Below are positions 43,846 through 54,067 of a stretch of DNA of 64,000 nt, in pieces; positions within the stretch are counted from its first letter, which is position 1, and each line of letters starts with the position of its first letter. Made by a program: the position numbers and the translations under genes. The notes below the pieces were generated by a model, which had not been told where the DNA came from, made no database searches, and saw only the letters and a list, made by a program, of their open reading frames with translations. This DNA is from Pseudomonas fluorescens (GTDB lineage: Bacteria > Pseudomonadota > Gammaproteobacteria > Pseudomonadales > Pseudomonadaceae). The stretch is from assembly GCF_040448305.1 (NCBI RefSeq), contig NZ_CP148752.1, positions 558,001-622,000 of the forward strand. The letters run 5' to 3'.

Positions 43846-44673
43846 TCAAGGCGCAAACGGCATTACCCGCTTGTGATGGGTCTTGTTGTAGGTATCCACA
43901 ATGATCTTGAACGCCTCTTCACGCACCGGCTCGCCGTGCAGGAACGCGTCGATCTCGGCGTAGGTCACGCCGTGGGAGGCTTCGTCCGGTTTGCCCGGCG
44001 ACAGATCCTCAAGGTCAGCGGTCGGGACTTTCTCCACCAGCGACTCCGGCGCGCCGAAGCTGCGGGCGATGGCGCGGACCTGGTTTTTCACCAGGCCACT
44101 CAGTGGCGCCAGGTCGCAGGCGCCGTCACCGAACTTGGTGAAGAAACCCATCACCGCTTCCGCCGCGTGATCGGTGCCGATCACCAGGCCATTGGCCGCG
44201 CCGGCGATGGTGTACTGGGCGACCATGCGCATGCGCGCCTTGGTGTTGCCGAGCACGAAGTCCACAGACACCGCATGTTTGCCTTCGAAGGCTGCCACTT
44301 CATTGGCCAGGGATTTGACCGCCGGGCCGATGTTCACGGTGTGGCGCTCGTCCGGCTTGATGAAATCCACCGAAGCCTGGGCGTCGTGCTCATCGAACTG
44401 GGTTTCGTAGGGCAGGCGCACGGCAATGAACTTGTAGCTGTCTTCGCCTGTACGTTGGCGCAATTCACGCATTGCACGTTGGGCCAGCAGGCCGGCGGTC
44501 AGGGAATCGACGCCGCCACTGATGCCCAGCACCAGGGTCTTGAGCCCGGAATTGACCAGGCAGTCCTGAATGAAGGTCACCCGCCGGGCGACTTCGGCCT
44601 CAAGGGCGGCTTCGTCGGCGAATGGCGGCTGGACCTTGAGCTGTTCAGCAATCTCACGCTGTACGGCTTGCAT
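43846..44673 (-). CDS. nadE: NAD(+) synthetase (ammonia-dependent)
   Basis: 275 residues. Amidates nicotinate adenine dinucleotide to NAD. The PP-loop ATP-binding motif LGISGGVDSL is at about 49-58. No glutaminase domain, so ammonia or a partner supplies nitrogen. Start MQAVQREIAEQLKVQ. Follows pncB by four bases in the same operon, making a NAD salvage pair (PncB then NadE). Confidence 0.96.
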   Translation of the reverse strand: MQAVQREIAEQLKVQPPFADEAALEAEVARRVTFIQDCLVNSGLKTLVLGISGGVDSLTAGLLAQRAMRELRQRTGEDSYKFIAVRLPYETQFDEHDAQASVDFIKPDERHTVNIGPAVKSLANEVAAFEGKHAVSVDFVLGNTKARMRMVAQYTIAGAANGLVIGTDHAAEAVMGFFTKFGDGACDLAPLSGLVKNQVRAIARSFGAPESLVEKVPTADLEDLSPGKPDEASHGVTYAEIDAFLHGEPVREEAFKIIVDTYNKTHHKRVMPFAP

Positions 44674-44677
44674 GAAT

Positions 44678-45904
44678 TCACTCCTTGCTTGATGTACTTG
44701 AAAGGGCGGCAGGAACCTGGAAAACGTGTCGCAGGTAAGCGACGAAATTCGGGTCTTTGCAGTGCGTCTTGCCTGGCTCGTCGGAGATCTTCGCCACCGG
44801 CTGGCCGTTGCAGGCGGTCATTTTAAGCACGATGCTCATCGGTTCGACACCCGGAATATCACAGGTCAGGTTGGTACCGATGCCGAAGCTGACATTGATC
44901 CGACCGCGCAGCGCCCGGAATATCTCCAGGGTCCTGGGCAATGTCAGGCTATCGGAGAAGGTCAGCGTCTTGCTCATCGGGTCGATGCCGAGCTTGTGAT
45001 AGTGGGCGATGGCTTTTTCCGCCCAGACCACCGGATCGCCCGAGTCGTGGCGCAAACCGTCGAAAAGCTTGGCGAAAAACAGATCGAAATCGCCGAGGAA
45101 AGCATCCATGGTGATGCAGTCGGTCAGGGCAATCCCCAGCAGGCCACGGTATTCACGGACCCAGCAATCGAGTGCGGCGATCTGGCTGTCGATCAGCCGC
45201 GGGCCGAGTTGCTGGTGCGCCATGATCCATTCGTGGGCCATGGTACCCAGGGGTTTCATGTCCAGTTCCCGGGACAGGTGCACGTTGCTGGTGCCGACGA
45301 AGCGTCCGGGGAAATCGTGCTTGAGCACATTCACCACTTCTTCCTGCACCCGATACGAGAAGCGACGGCGCGTGCCGAAATCGGCCACCTGCAATTCGGA
45401 CAATTCATCACTGCTGGCGTTGGCGCTCAGCCAGTCGAACTTGCGGTAGAGCTGCTCACGGGCCTGCTCCAGCACGACTTCGCGGTAGCGATAGCGGTTG
45501 CGCACCTCGCTGACCAGGGCCAACAGCGGCACTTCGAACAGGATCACATGCAGCCAGGGGCCCCGCAGGCGGATAAACAGCTCACCGTTTTCGAGGCCGG
45601 TGTGGATGTAGCGCAGGTTGAAGCGAAACAACCCGAGAAAACGCAGGAAGTCCGGCTTCAGGAAGCTGATGCGTTCCAGAAAGCTCAACTGGTCGGCACT
45701 CAGGCTCAGTTCGGCCAGGCGCTCGATCTGGAAGCGGATTTCCGCCAGGTACGGGCGCAAGTCCTCGCTGTTACGGCAACGAAACTCCCATTCGACTTCG
45801 ACGTTCGGGTAGTTGTGCAGCACCGCCTGCATCATCGTCAGTTTGTAGAAGTCGGTGTCGAGCAGGTTCTGCACGATGCGATCGGCAAACACACTCTCGC
45901 TCAT
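44678..45904 (-). CDS. pncB: Nicotinate phosphoribosyltransferase
   Basis: 408 residues. Converts nicotinate and PRPP to nicotinate mononucleotide. LLDTDFYKLTMMQAV at the N-terminus and the FGIGTNLT segment near 350 are typical. The ATG at 45904 is preceded by GGAGATTCC; a 12-residue extension to 45940 lacks a ribosome-binding site. First gene of pncB-nadE. Confidence 0.96.
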   Translation of the reverse strand: MSESVFADRIVQNLLDTDFYKLTMMQAVLHNYPNVEVEWEFRCRNSEDLRPYLAEIRFQIERLAELSLSADQLSFLERISFLKPDFLRFLGLFRFNLRYIHTGLENGELFIRLRGPWLHVILFEVPLLALVSEVRNRYRYREVVLEQAREQLYRKFDWLSANASSDELSELQVADFGTRRRFSYRVQEEVVNVLKHDFPGRFVGTSNVHLSRELDMKPLGTMAHEWIMAHQQLGPRLIDSQIAALDCWVREYRGLLGIALTDCITMDAFLGDFDLFFAKLFDGLRHDSGDPVVWAEKAIAHYHKLGIDPMSKTLTFSDSLTLPRTLEIFRALRGRINVSFGIGTNLTCDIPGVEPMSIVLKMTACNGQPVAKISDEPGKTHCKDPNFVAYLRHVFQVPAALSSTSSKE

Positions 45905-46000
45905 AACGGGAATCTCCAGCGTTGCAGCGGTATTGAACAATGGCGCTAGTGGCGCATATCAGGGATATGAATTGCCAGCGATTTTTAGACCGCAGCAATT

Positions 46001-46096
46001 CCCCTGTGGGAGCGAGCCTGCTCGCGAATGCGGTCTGTCAGTCACATTGATGCTGGATGTGCCGACGCCTTCGCGAGCAGGCTCGCTCCCACAAGG
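46001..46096. repeat. REP doublet, locus 9
   Basis: Inverted copies at about 46003-46028 and 46069-46094, between pncB and the LysR gene. Confidence 0.85.
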
Positions 46097-46109
46097 AATG
46101 CGCCAGGGC

Positions 46110-47021
46110 TCAGTGTTGTGGAGCATCCGGGCTATCGATCTGCTCCAGCATCCACTTCACAAAGTCCCGTACCTTGGGCACTTCCGCCGAATGCTCCGGG
46201 TATGCAAGGTAATAGGCGTCCGTGCTGGGCATTGCATGCTGCCAGGGAATGACCAGCTTGCCGTCAGCCAGTTCCTCTTCCACCAGAAAACGCGGCAACA
46301 ACGCCACGCCGCAGCCAACCTGGGCGGCGCGGATGCACATATAAAAGGTTTCGAAGCGCGGGCCGTGGTAGCTGTGCTCGGTGTGGTAGCCCTGATGGTC
46401 GAACCAGTCATGCCAGGCCTGGGGGCGGGAGGCGTTTTGCAGCAGGACCAGGTCAGTCAGTTGCGTCGGATCGGTGAACGGCGTGTCCGGCAGGCTGCCC
46501 GGGGCGCACACTGGCACCAGCTCTTCGCCGAACAGCTTCAGGCATTCGGAGCCGGGCCGCGAGCCCTGGCCGAAATAGAACGCCAGGTCGCTGCGCCCTT
46601 GCTGCAGATCGTCGGCTTCCTGCTCGCTGCACAGGTCCAGGTGAATCGACGGATGACGCAGGCGCCAGCCTTTCAGGCGCGGCACCAGCCAGCGCGCACC
46701 GAAGGTAGGAGGCGTCGAGACGCGCAGGACTTCTGTTTCGCCACCGTAGGAACGCAGGTAATGGGTCGACATCTCGACCTGCGTGAGGATTTTTCGCACT
46801 TCAACCAGGTACAGGTCGCCGGCCGGTGTCATCTGCAGGCGGCGGCGCACCCGGCGAAACAGCAGGTGCTGCAGCAGCTCTTCGAGTTGCGCGACCTGTT
46901 TGCTCACGGCGCTTTGGGTCAGGTTCAACTCTTCGGCGGCCCGGGTAAAGCTCAAATGCCGGGTCACGGCTTCGAAACACTGCAACGCAGCGATCGATGG
47001 CAAGTAGCGTTTATTCAGCAT
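46110..47021 (-). CDS. LysR-family transcriptional regulator (GcvA-like), probable regulator of amaBA
   Basis: 303 residues. N-terminal winged helix-turn-helix (about 8-67, ALQCFEAVTRHLSFTRAAEELNLTQSAVSKQV in two parts) and a C-terminal effector-binding domain starting near 95. Subgroup features resemble GcvA. It is divergent from amaB with a 175-bp shared control region; in P. putida the gene at this place (AmaR) activates pipecolate/lysine catabolism, so the same role is inferred. Confidence 0.9.
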   Translation of the reverse strand: MLNKRYLPSIAALQCFEAVTRHLSFTRAAEELNLTQSAVSKQVAQLEELLQHLLFRRVRRRLQMTPAGDLYLVEVRKILTQVEMSTHYLRSYGGETEVLRVSTPPTFGARWLVPRLKGWRLRHPSIHLDLCSEQEADDLQQGRSDLAFYFGQGSRPGSECLKLFGEELVPVCAPGSLPDTPFTDPTQLTDLVLLQNASRPQAWHDWFDHQGYHTEHSYHGPRFETFYMCIRAAQVGCGVALLPRFLVEEELADGKLVIPWQHAMPSTDAYYLAYPEHSAEVPKVRDFVKWMLEQIDSPDAPQH

Positions 47022-47196
47022 GGGCGGTCCTTGGTTCTTGTCTCTTTATTGCCAGCAATGCACAGCATGAATAAACGGAATGATATCTCTCTTAATCGTC
47101 GTTTGTTGAGTAACCTCCGGGCAGCTAAAACTACAGGTCTGATCAGCCGTGAATTTCCGGCTGCACGTGTTCTGTCTTTTGCTTGAGGAGTGACCC

Positions 47197-48687
47197 ATGG
47201 TTGCCGCATTGCTTGATCGTCTAGGTGTGAACCCGGCCCTGTACCAGAACGGCAAAGTGCCGGTGCATTCGCCGATCGATGGCAGCAGGATCGCCGCCGT
47301 GAACTGGGAAGGCGCCGCTGAAGTCGAGCAGCACATCAGTCGCGCAGATCATGCGTTCGAACTGTGGCGCAAGGTTCCGGCACCGCGCCGTGGCGAACTG
47401 GTGCGACAACTGGGTGACATCCTGCGGGAATACAAGGCCGACCTCGGCGAGCTGGTGTCCTGGGAAGCTGGCAAGATCACCCAGGAAGGCCTGGGTGAAG
47501 TTCAGGAAATGATCGACATCTGCGACTTCGCCGTCGGCCTGTCCCGTCAGCTGTACGGTTTGACTATCGCCTCCGAGCGTCCTGGCCACCACATGCGCGA
47601 AACCTGGCATCCGCTGGGCGTCGTTGGCGTGATCAGTGCGTTCAACTTCCCGGTCGCGGTCTGGGCCTGGAACGCCACGCTGGCGCTGGTCTGCGGCAAC
47701 CCGGTGATCTGGAAACCGTCGGAAAAGACGCCACTGACCGCACTGGCTTGCCAGGCGCTGTTCGATCGCGTGCTGAAGAACTTCAGCGATGCGCCACCGC
47801 ACCTGAGCCAGGTGATTATTGGCGGTCGCGATGCCGGCGAAGCCTTGGTCGAAGATCCGCGTGTTGCGCTGGTCAGCGCCACCGGCAGCACCCGCATGGG
47901 CCGTGAAGTGGCGCCGAAAATCGCCGCGCGCTTCGCCCGTAGCATTCTGGAGCTGGGCGGCAACAACGCAATGATCCTCGGCCCAAGCGCCGACCTGGAC
48001 ATGGCCGTTCGCGCGATCCTGTTCAGCGCCGTCGGCACCGCCGGTCAGCGTTGCACCACTCTGCGTCGCCTGATCGCCCATGAGTCGGTGAAAGAAGAAA
48101 TCGTCACCCGCCTGAAAGCTGCGTACTCGAAAGTGCGTATCGGCCATCCGCTGGAAGGCAACCTGATTGGCCCGCTGATCGACAAGCAAAGCTTCGACAA
48201 CATGCAGGATGCGCTGGAGCAGGCTTTGAGCGAAGGCGGCCGGGTGTTTGGCGGTGAGCGTCAGCTGCAAGACAAGTTCCCGAATGCCTACTACGTGTCG
48301 CCAGCCATCGTCGAAATGCCGGAGCAGAGCGATGTGGTCTGCCACGAAACCTTCGCCCCGATCCTGTACGTGGTTGGCTACAGCGATTTCCAGGAAGCCC
48401 TGCGCCTGAACAACGCCGTGCCGCAAGGCCTGTCCTCGTGCATCTTCACCACCGACGTGCGTGAAGCCGAGCAGTTCATGTCGGCGGTAGGCAGCGACTG
48501 CGGCATCGCCAACGTCAACATCGGCCCGAGCGGCGCGGAAATCGGCGGCGCGTTCGGTGGTGAGAAAGAAACCGGCGGCGGCCGCGAGTCCGGCTCCGAT
48601 GCATGGCGCGGCTACATGCGACGCCAGACCAACACCGTGAACTATTCGCTGGAGTTGCCGTTGGCGCAGGGTATTACGTTTGACTAA
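47197..48687 (+). CDS. amaB: L-aminoadipate-semialdehyde / piperideine-6-carboxylate dehydrogenase (ALDH7 type)
   Basis: 496 residues. NAD-dependent aldehyde dehydrogenase oxidising alpha-aminoadipate semialdehyde to aminoadipate in lysine catabolism. NAD-binding SATGSTRMG near 227-235, catalytic Glu in LELGGNN (about 253), catalytic Cys in GQRCTTLRR (about 287) and CHETFAPILY near 385. ATG at 47197 preceded by TTGAGGAG. Followed by amaA, separated by 159 bp holding a REP doublet. Confidence 0.94.
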   Translation: MVAALLDRLGVNPALYQNGKVPVHSPIDGSRIAAVNWEGAAEVEQHISRADHAFELWRKVPAPRRGELVRQLGDILREYKADLGELVSWEAGKITQEGLGEVQEMIDICDFAVGLSRQLYGLTIASERPGHHMRETWHPLGVVGVISAFNFPVAVWAWNATLALVCGNPVIWKPSEKTPLTALACQALFDRVLKNFSDAPPHLSQVIIGGRDAGEALVEDPRVALVSATGSTRMGREVAPKIAARFARSILELGGNNAMILGPSADLDMAVRAILFSAVGTAGQRCTTLRRLIAHESVKEEIVTRLKAAYSKVRIGHPLEGNLIGPLIDKQSFDNMQDALEQALSEGGRVFGGERQLQDKFPNAYYVSPAIVEMPEQSDVVCHETFAPILYVVGYSDFQEALRLNNAVPQGLSSCIFTTDVREAEQFMSAVGSDCGIANVNIGPSGAEIGGAFGGEKETGGGRESGSDAWRGYMRRQTNTVNYSLELPLAQGITFD

Positions 48688-48712
48688 ATGCATCCTTTGA
48701 ACCCATGAAGAT

Positions 48713-48806
48713 CACTGTGGGAGCGGGCTTGCCCGCGATAGCAATCTTTCAGTCACTTAGATGTTGCAGGTGCTGACGCTATCGCGGGCAAGCCCGCTCC
48801 CACAGG
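48713..48806. repeat. REP doublet, locus 10 (GCCCGCG variant)
   Basis: Inverted copies CTGTGGGAGCGGGCTTGCCC and its complement; both copies carry CCCGCG/CGCGGG in place of CTCGCG, a compensatory pair. Lies within the amaB-amaA operon gap. Confidence 0.85.
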
Positions 48807-48846
48807 TAAATGGTGTGTTGGTTAGGTTTCTGCCTGGAGTCTGGCA

Positions 48847-50130
48847 ATGCCGTTACGCGAAGAGTGTCTGTGGGAAAAACTGACGCCGCAAAGGCCGGAC
48901 AATTCGGCCCTCAAGGGTGAGGTCTCGGTGGATGTCTGCGTCATCGGCGCCGGGTTTACCGGTTTGTCGGCGGCGGTGCATCTGCTGGAGCAAGGCAAGA
49001 CCGTTTGTGTGCTGGAGGCTCACCGCGCCGGCCATGGTGGTTCGGGGCGCAACGTCGGGCTGGTCAACGCCGGGATGTGGATTCCCCCGGACGAGATCGA
49101 AGCCGGGTTTGGCGAGGCAGTCGGCAGCCAGCTCAACCGCATGCTGGGGGCGGCGCCTTCCCTAGTGTTCAGCCTTGTGGACAAGTACAACATCGATTGC
49201 CAGTTGCGTCGCGAAGGCACGCTGCACATGGCGCACAACGCCCGTGGCGAAGCCGACTTGCGCAGTCGTGAAGAACAATGGAAGCGACGCGGTGCGCCGG
49301 TAGAGCTGCTCACCGGCCAGGCCTGCGAACAAGCCACCGGCACGAAAAAGATCGCCGCCGCGCTGCTCGATCGCCGCGCCGGCACGCTCAACCCGATGGC
49401 CTACACCACAGGGCTGGCCAAAGCGGCCATCGGCCTCGGTGGTCAATTATTCGATCATTCCCCGGTCACCCGACTCGAACGTCAGGGTCAGCGCTGGTCA
49501 GTACAGACTGCCCAGGGCTCGGTCATGGCCGAGAAGGTGGTGATTGCCTCCAATGCCTACACCGAGGGCGACTGGACGGAACTGCGGCGCAATTTCTTCC
49601 CGGGTTATTACTATCAGGTGGCCTCGGCCCCGCTGACCGAAGAGGCCGCCCGGCAAATTCTGCCCGGTGGCCAAGGGTCCTGGGACACCCGGCAGGTGCT
49701 CAGCAGTATCCGTCGCGACAAAGACGGTCGCCTGCTGCTTGGCAGCCTGGGTAATGGTAATCAGAAACCGGCCTGGTTTCTCAAAGCCTGGGCCGACCGG
49801 GTGCAGCAACATTACTTCCCTTACCTGAAACCGGTGGAATGGGAGTGCACCTGGACCGGTTGCATCGCCTTCACCCCCGATCATTTGATGCGTCTGTTCG
49901 AACCGGCGCCCGGTTTAGTGGCAGTCACCGGTTACAACGGCCGGGGCGTGACCACGGGAACAGTGGTCGGCAAAGCCTTTGCCGATTACCTGTGTAACGG
50001 AAATCCTCAAGCGCTTCCGATTCCCTTTGCTCCCATGCAGCCACTGACCGGGGTGGGGTTGCGTAGCTGTCTGTATGAGGCGGGATTCTCGCTGTATCAC
50101 GCAGGCCAGTGCCTGCGGATCGTGATCTGA
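48847..50130 (+). CDS. amaA: L-pipecolate oxidase (FAD-dependent DAO family)
   Basis: 427 residues. FAD-binding Rossmann motif VCVIGAGFTGLSAAVHLLEQG (split: VIGAGFTG near 31-38, EAHRAGHGGSGRN near 58-70), substrate domain, and the C-terminal GYNGRGVTTGTVVGKAFAD. Oxidises L-pipecolate to piperideine-6-carboxylate, which AmaB then handles. Same strand and operon direction as amaB. Start MPLREECLWEKLTP. Confidence 0.92.
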   Translation: MPLREECLWEKLTPQRPDNSALKGEVSVDVCVIGAGFTGLSAAVHLLEQGKTVCVLEAHRAGHGGSGRNVGLVNAGMWIPPDEIEAGFGEAVGSQLNRMLGAAPSLVFSLVDKYNIDCQLRREGTLHMAHNARGEADLRSREEQWKRRGAPVELLTGQACEQATGTKKIAAALLDRRAGTLNPMAYTTGLAKAAIGLGGQLFDHSPVTRLERQGQRWSVQTAQGSVMAEKVVIASNAYTEGDWTELRRNFFPGYYYQVASAPLTEEAARQILPGGQGSWDTRQVLSSIRRDKDGRLLLGSLGNGNQKPAWFLKAWADRVQQHYFPYLKPVEWECTWTGCIAFTPDHLMRLFEPAPGLVAVTGYNGRGVTTGTVVGKAFADYLCNGNPQALPIPFAPMQPLTGVGLRSCLYEAGFSLYHAGQCLRIVI

Positions 50131-50250
50131 AGGTTGATTTTTGCAGTGGGAAGCGGCGCTTTTTCGATCTGCAGCTAGCCTGTAGTGGTGCGGGTTGTAG
50201 CAGTCCCGCACCAGCGGTGTGCACTTCGGTGACGCACGTTGTTACAGGCT

Positions 50251-50349
50251 GGTTGCACGTCGTTTAAAGCCGCGGTTGCAATGATGGCGCAGGCGGGTTG
50301 CGCCTCAAAAAAATAATGGTTTTACCTTCCGCGGTTTAGACGGTTGCAC
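50251..50349. promoter_or_regulatory. Direct repeats of GGTTGCA upstream of the braC sigma-54 promoter
   Basis: GGTTGCAC at 50251, GGTTGCAA at 50274, GGTTGCGC at 50296 and GGTTGCAC at 50342, i.e. spacings of 23, 22 and 46 bp, close to whole helical turns. They lie 80-185 bp upstream of the sigma-54 site, where enhancer-binding proteins act. The binding protein is unknown. Confidence 0.4.
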
Positions 50350-50421
50350 GCCCAATGAAAATGGGACCGAAACAGTCGAAATAACAAGACAGCAGCGACT
50401 TTTTTCAGAATAAAAAACCGA

Positions 50422-50437
50422 TGGCACGGCCCTTGCT
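50422..50437 (+). promoter_or_regulatory. Perfect sigma-54 (RpoN) promoter of the bra operon
   Basis: TGGCACG-GCCC-TTGCT, an exact match to TGGCACG-N4-TTGCW with the invariant GG (50423-50424) and GC (50435-50436) ten bases apart. Expected start near 50448, about 45 bp before the braC ATG. Points to nitrogen or amino-acid-linked control. Confidence 0.88.
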
Positions 50438-50492
50438 CTGAGCATTCAGTGAAGTCGCAGTGCCAATTAAAAAAACCATGGAGCACCACCTC

Positions 50493-51626
50493 ATGTCCCA
50501 GACGTTTTACAAGAAAGGCTTTCTGGCCCTCGCAGTGGCAACTGCGCTGGGTGTTTCTGCGTTTGCTCAGGCTGACATCAAGATCGGCGTAGCGGGACCA
50601 ATGACAGGCGCCAACGCGGCATTTGGCGAGCAGTACATGAAGGGTGCACAGGCGGCGGCCGATGCGGTCAACGCGGCGGGCGGGGTTAATGGGGAAAAAA
50701 TCGTACTGGTCAAGGGCGATGACGCCTGCGAACCGAAACAGGCTGTGACGGTCGCCAAAGACCTGACCAACCAGAAAGTCGCCGGCGTGGTCGGTCACTT
50801 CTGCTCCTCGTCGACCATCCCGGCCTCCGAGATCTACGACGAAGCGGGCATCATCGCCATCACTCCAGGCTCCACCAACCCGGCTGTGACCGAGCGTGGC
50901 CTGAGCGCCATGTTCCGTATGTGCGGGCGTGACGACCAGCAAGGCATCGTGGCCGGCGACTACATCGTCGACGTGCTCAAGGGCAAGAAAGTTGTCGTGC
51001 TGCACGACAAGGACACCTACGGCCAGGGCCTGGCGGATGCCACCAAGGCTCAACTGGTCAAGCGCGGCGTAACGCCTGTGCTGTATGAAGGCCTGACCCG
51101 TGGCGAGAAAGACTTCAGCACCATCGTGACCAAAATCCGCGGCGCCGGCGCTGACGTCGTCTACTTTGGTGGCCTGCACCCGGAAGCCGGTCCTCTGGTG
51201 CGTCAACTGCGTGAACAAGGCCTGAAAGACGTCAAGTTCATGTCCGACGATGGCATCGTGACCGACGAACTGGTGACCACCGCTGGCGGTCCGCAATTCG
51301 TTGACGGCGTGCTGATGACCTTCGGTGCCGACCCACGCATGCTGCCAGACAGCAAGACCGTGGTAGACGCCTTCCGCAAGGCCGGTACCGAGCCTGAAGG
51401 CTACACCCTGTACGCCTACGCTTCGGTCCAGACCCTGGCAGCAGCCTTCAACGGCGCCAAGTCCAACAAGGGCGAAGAAGCGGCTGCATGGCTGAAGAAG
51501 AACCCGGTCAAGACCGTCATGGGCGAGAAGACCTGGGACAGCAAGGGCGACCTGAAAATCTCCGACTACGTGGTTTACCAGTGGGACAAGGATGGCAAGT
51601 ACCACCAGCTGGAAAAACAGAAGTAA
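50493..51626 (+). CDS. braC: Branched-chain amino acid ABC transporter, periplasmic binding protein
   Basis: 377 residues with a signal peptide (about 1-27, cleavage after FAQA). Type I periplasmic-binding fold: IKIGVAGPMTGANAAFGEQY near 29-48, CGRDDQQG and YGQGLADATKAQL. Binds Leu/Ile/Val (and Ala/Thr in P. aeruginosa BraC). Start MSQTFYKKGF at 50493; an ATG at 50478 and earlier codons are not used in the family. First gene of braCDEFG, separated from braD by 239 bp with a REP doublet that probably reduces distal expression. Confidence 0.95.
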   Translation: MSQTFYKKGFLALAVATALGVSAFAQADIKIGVAGPMTGANAAFGEQYMKGAQAAADAVNAAGGVNGEKIVLVKGDDACEPKQAVTVAKDLTNQKVAGVVGHFCSSSTIPASEIYDEAGIIAITPGSTNPAVTERGLSAMFRMCGRDDQQGIVAGDYIVDVLKGKKVVVLHDKDTYGQGLADATKAQLVKRGVTPVLYEGLTRGEKDFSTIVTKIRGAGADVVYFGGLHPEAGPLVRQLREQGLKDVKFMSDDGIVTDELVTTAGGPQFVDGVLMTFGADPRMLPDSKTVVDAFRKAGTEPEGYTLYAYASVQTLAAAFNGAKSNKGEEAAAWLKKNPVKTVMGEKTWDSKGDLKISDYVVYQWDKDGKYHQLEKQK

Positions 51627-51657
51627 GGGCTGACCCGATCAGCTGACTCCACAGTTC

Positions 51658-51753
51658 CCCTGTAGGAGCGAGCCAGCTCGCGATGACGGACTGACAGGCA
51701 ACTCATTCGTTGAATGTTAAACCGCAATCGCGAGCAGGCTCGCTCCTACAGGG
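51658..51753. repeat. REP doublet, locus 11
   Basis: Inverted copies at about 51661 (TGTAGGAGCGAGCCAGCTCG, with a CCAGC variant) and ending at about 51752. Lies inside the bra operon between braC and braD, a usual place for differential mRNA stability. Confidence 0.85.
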
Positions 51754-51865
51754 AGCGGTGGTGTGTCGGCTGATCGTGGCTGACATTGCTCCGACGTATA
51801 TCTGTATTTTCCTTAGAGGAACCGCACAGCCACATGTGCAGGTTCTCATTGCGTGAGATTGCGTT

Positions 51866-52780
<915 letters not shown>

Positions 52781-52783
52781 GCG

Positions 52784-54067
52784 ATGTCTTCAACCACTAA
52801 AAAAACCATTGATATCAAAAAAAGTCTGGTTGACGCGATTCTTGCCGGCCTCATTGCCCTGATCGTGTTCGGGCCGATCGTCGGCGTCGTTCTCGATGGC
52901 TATGGCTTCAACCTGGAAACCACTCGTGTGGCGTGGATTGTCGCTATCGTCATGGCCGGTCGTTTTGCCCTGAGCATGTTCCTGCAAACCCCCAAGGGCC
53001 TGAGAGTCCTCGAAGGTTTTGAAAGCACTGGCTCCGGGGTGCATGTACTGGCACCCGATTACAAATCGCGGTTGCGCTGGATCATCCCGCTGATGATCGT
53101 CATCGCCGTGGTGTTCCCGTTTTTCTCCAACTCCTACCTGTTGGGCGTGGTCATCCTCGGGCTGATCTACGTGCTGCTGGGGCTGGGGCTGAACATCGTG
53201 GTCGGCCTGGCCGGCCTGCTCGACCTCGGTTACGTGGCGTTCTACGCCATCGGTGCCTACGGCCTGGCGCTCGGTTATCAATATCTTGGATTGGGCTTCT
53301 GGACGGTGTTGCCGCTGGCGGCGATTACCGCCGGCCTGGCCGGTTGCATCCTCGGCTTCCCGGTGTTGCGCCTGCATGGCGACTATCTGGCGATCGTGAC
53401 CCTGGGTTTCGGTGAAATCATCCGTCTGATCCTCAACAACTGGTTGTCGCTGACTGGCGGCCCGAACGGCATGGCAGCGCCGTTGCCAACCTTCTTCGGC
53501 ATCGAGTTCGGAAAAAGGGCGAAAGAGGGCGGAGTGCCGTTCCATGAGTTCTTCGGCATCGCCTACAACCCTGACGTGAAGTACTACTTCATCTACGTCG
53601 TGTTGTTCCTGGTGGTCCTGGCCGTGCTGTACATCAAGGACCGCCTGACCCGCATGCCGGTCGGCCGCGCCTGGGAAGCCCTGCGCGAAGACGAAATCGC
53701 CTGCCGCTCCATGGGCCTGAACCACGTGCTGGTCAAGCTCTCGGCGTTCACCATCGGTGCCTCGACGGCCGGTCTGGCCGGGGTGTTCTTCGCCACCTAC
53801 CAGGGCTTCGTCAACCCGACCTCGTTCACCTTCTTCGAATCGGCGCTGATCCTCGCCATCGTGGTACTGGGTGGCATGGGCTCGACCATAGGCGTGGTGA
53901 TTGCCGCCTTCGTGCTGACCGTCGCCCCGGAGCTGCTGCGTGGCTTTGCCGAGTATCGCGTGCTGCTGTTTGGCATTCTGATGGTGTTGATGATGATCTG
54001 GCGACCGCGCGGCCTGATTCGGATCAGCCGTACCGGTGTGACCCCGCGTAAAGGAGTAGCGCCATGA
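52784..54067 (+). CDS. braE: Branched-chain amino acid ABC transporter permease BraE (LivM-like)
   Basis: 427 residues, about ten transmembrane helices. The N-terminal ~100 residues are an extension with two hydrophobic segments seen in LivM; the core has GLGLNIVVGLAGLLDLGYVAF and VVLGGMGSTIGVV. Overlaps braF by four bases (ATGA). Confidence 0.95.
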   Translation: MSSTTKKTIDIKKSLVDAILAGLIALIVFGPIVGVVLDGYGFNLETTRVAWIVAIVMAGRFALSMFLQTPKGLRVLEGFESTGSGVHVLAPDYKSRLRWIIPLMIVIAVVFPFFSNSYLLGVVILGLIYVLLGLGLNIVVGLAGLLDLGYVAFYAIGAYGLALGYQYLGLGFWTVLPLAAITAGLAGCILGFPVLRLHGDYLAIVTLGFGEIIRLILNNWLSLTGGPNGMAAPLPTFFGIEFGKRAKEGGVPFHEFFGIAYNPDVKYYFIYVVLFLVVLAVLYIKDRLTRMPVGRAWEALREDEIACRSMGLNHVLVKLSAFTIGASTAGLAGVFFATYQGFVNPTSFTFFESALILAIVVLGGMGSTIGVVIAAFVLTVAPELLRGFAEYRVLLFGILMVLMMIWRPRGLIRISRTGVTPRKGVAP

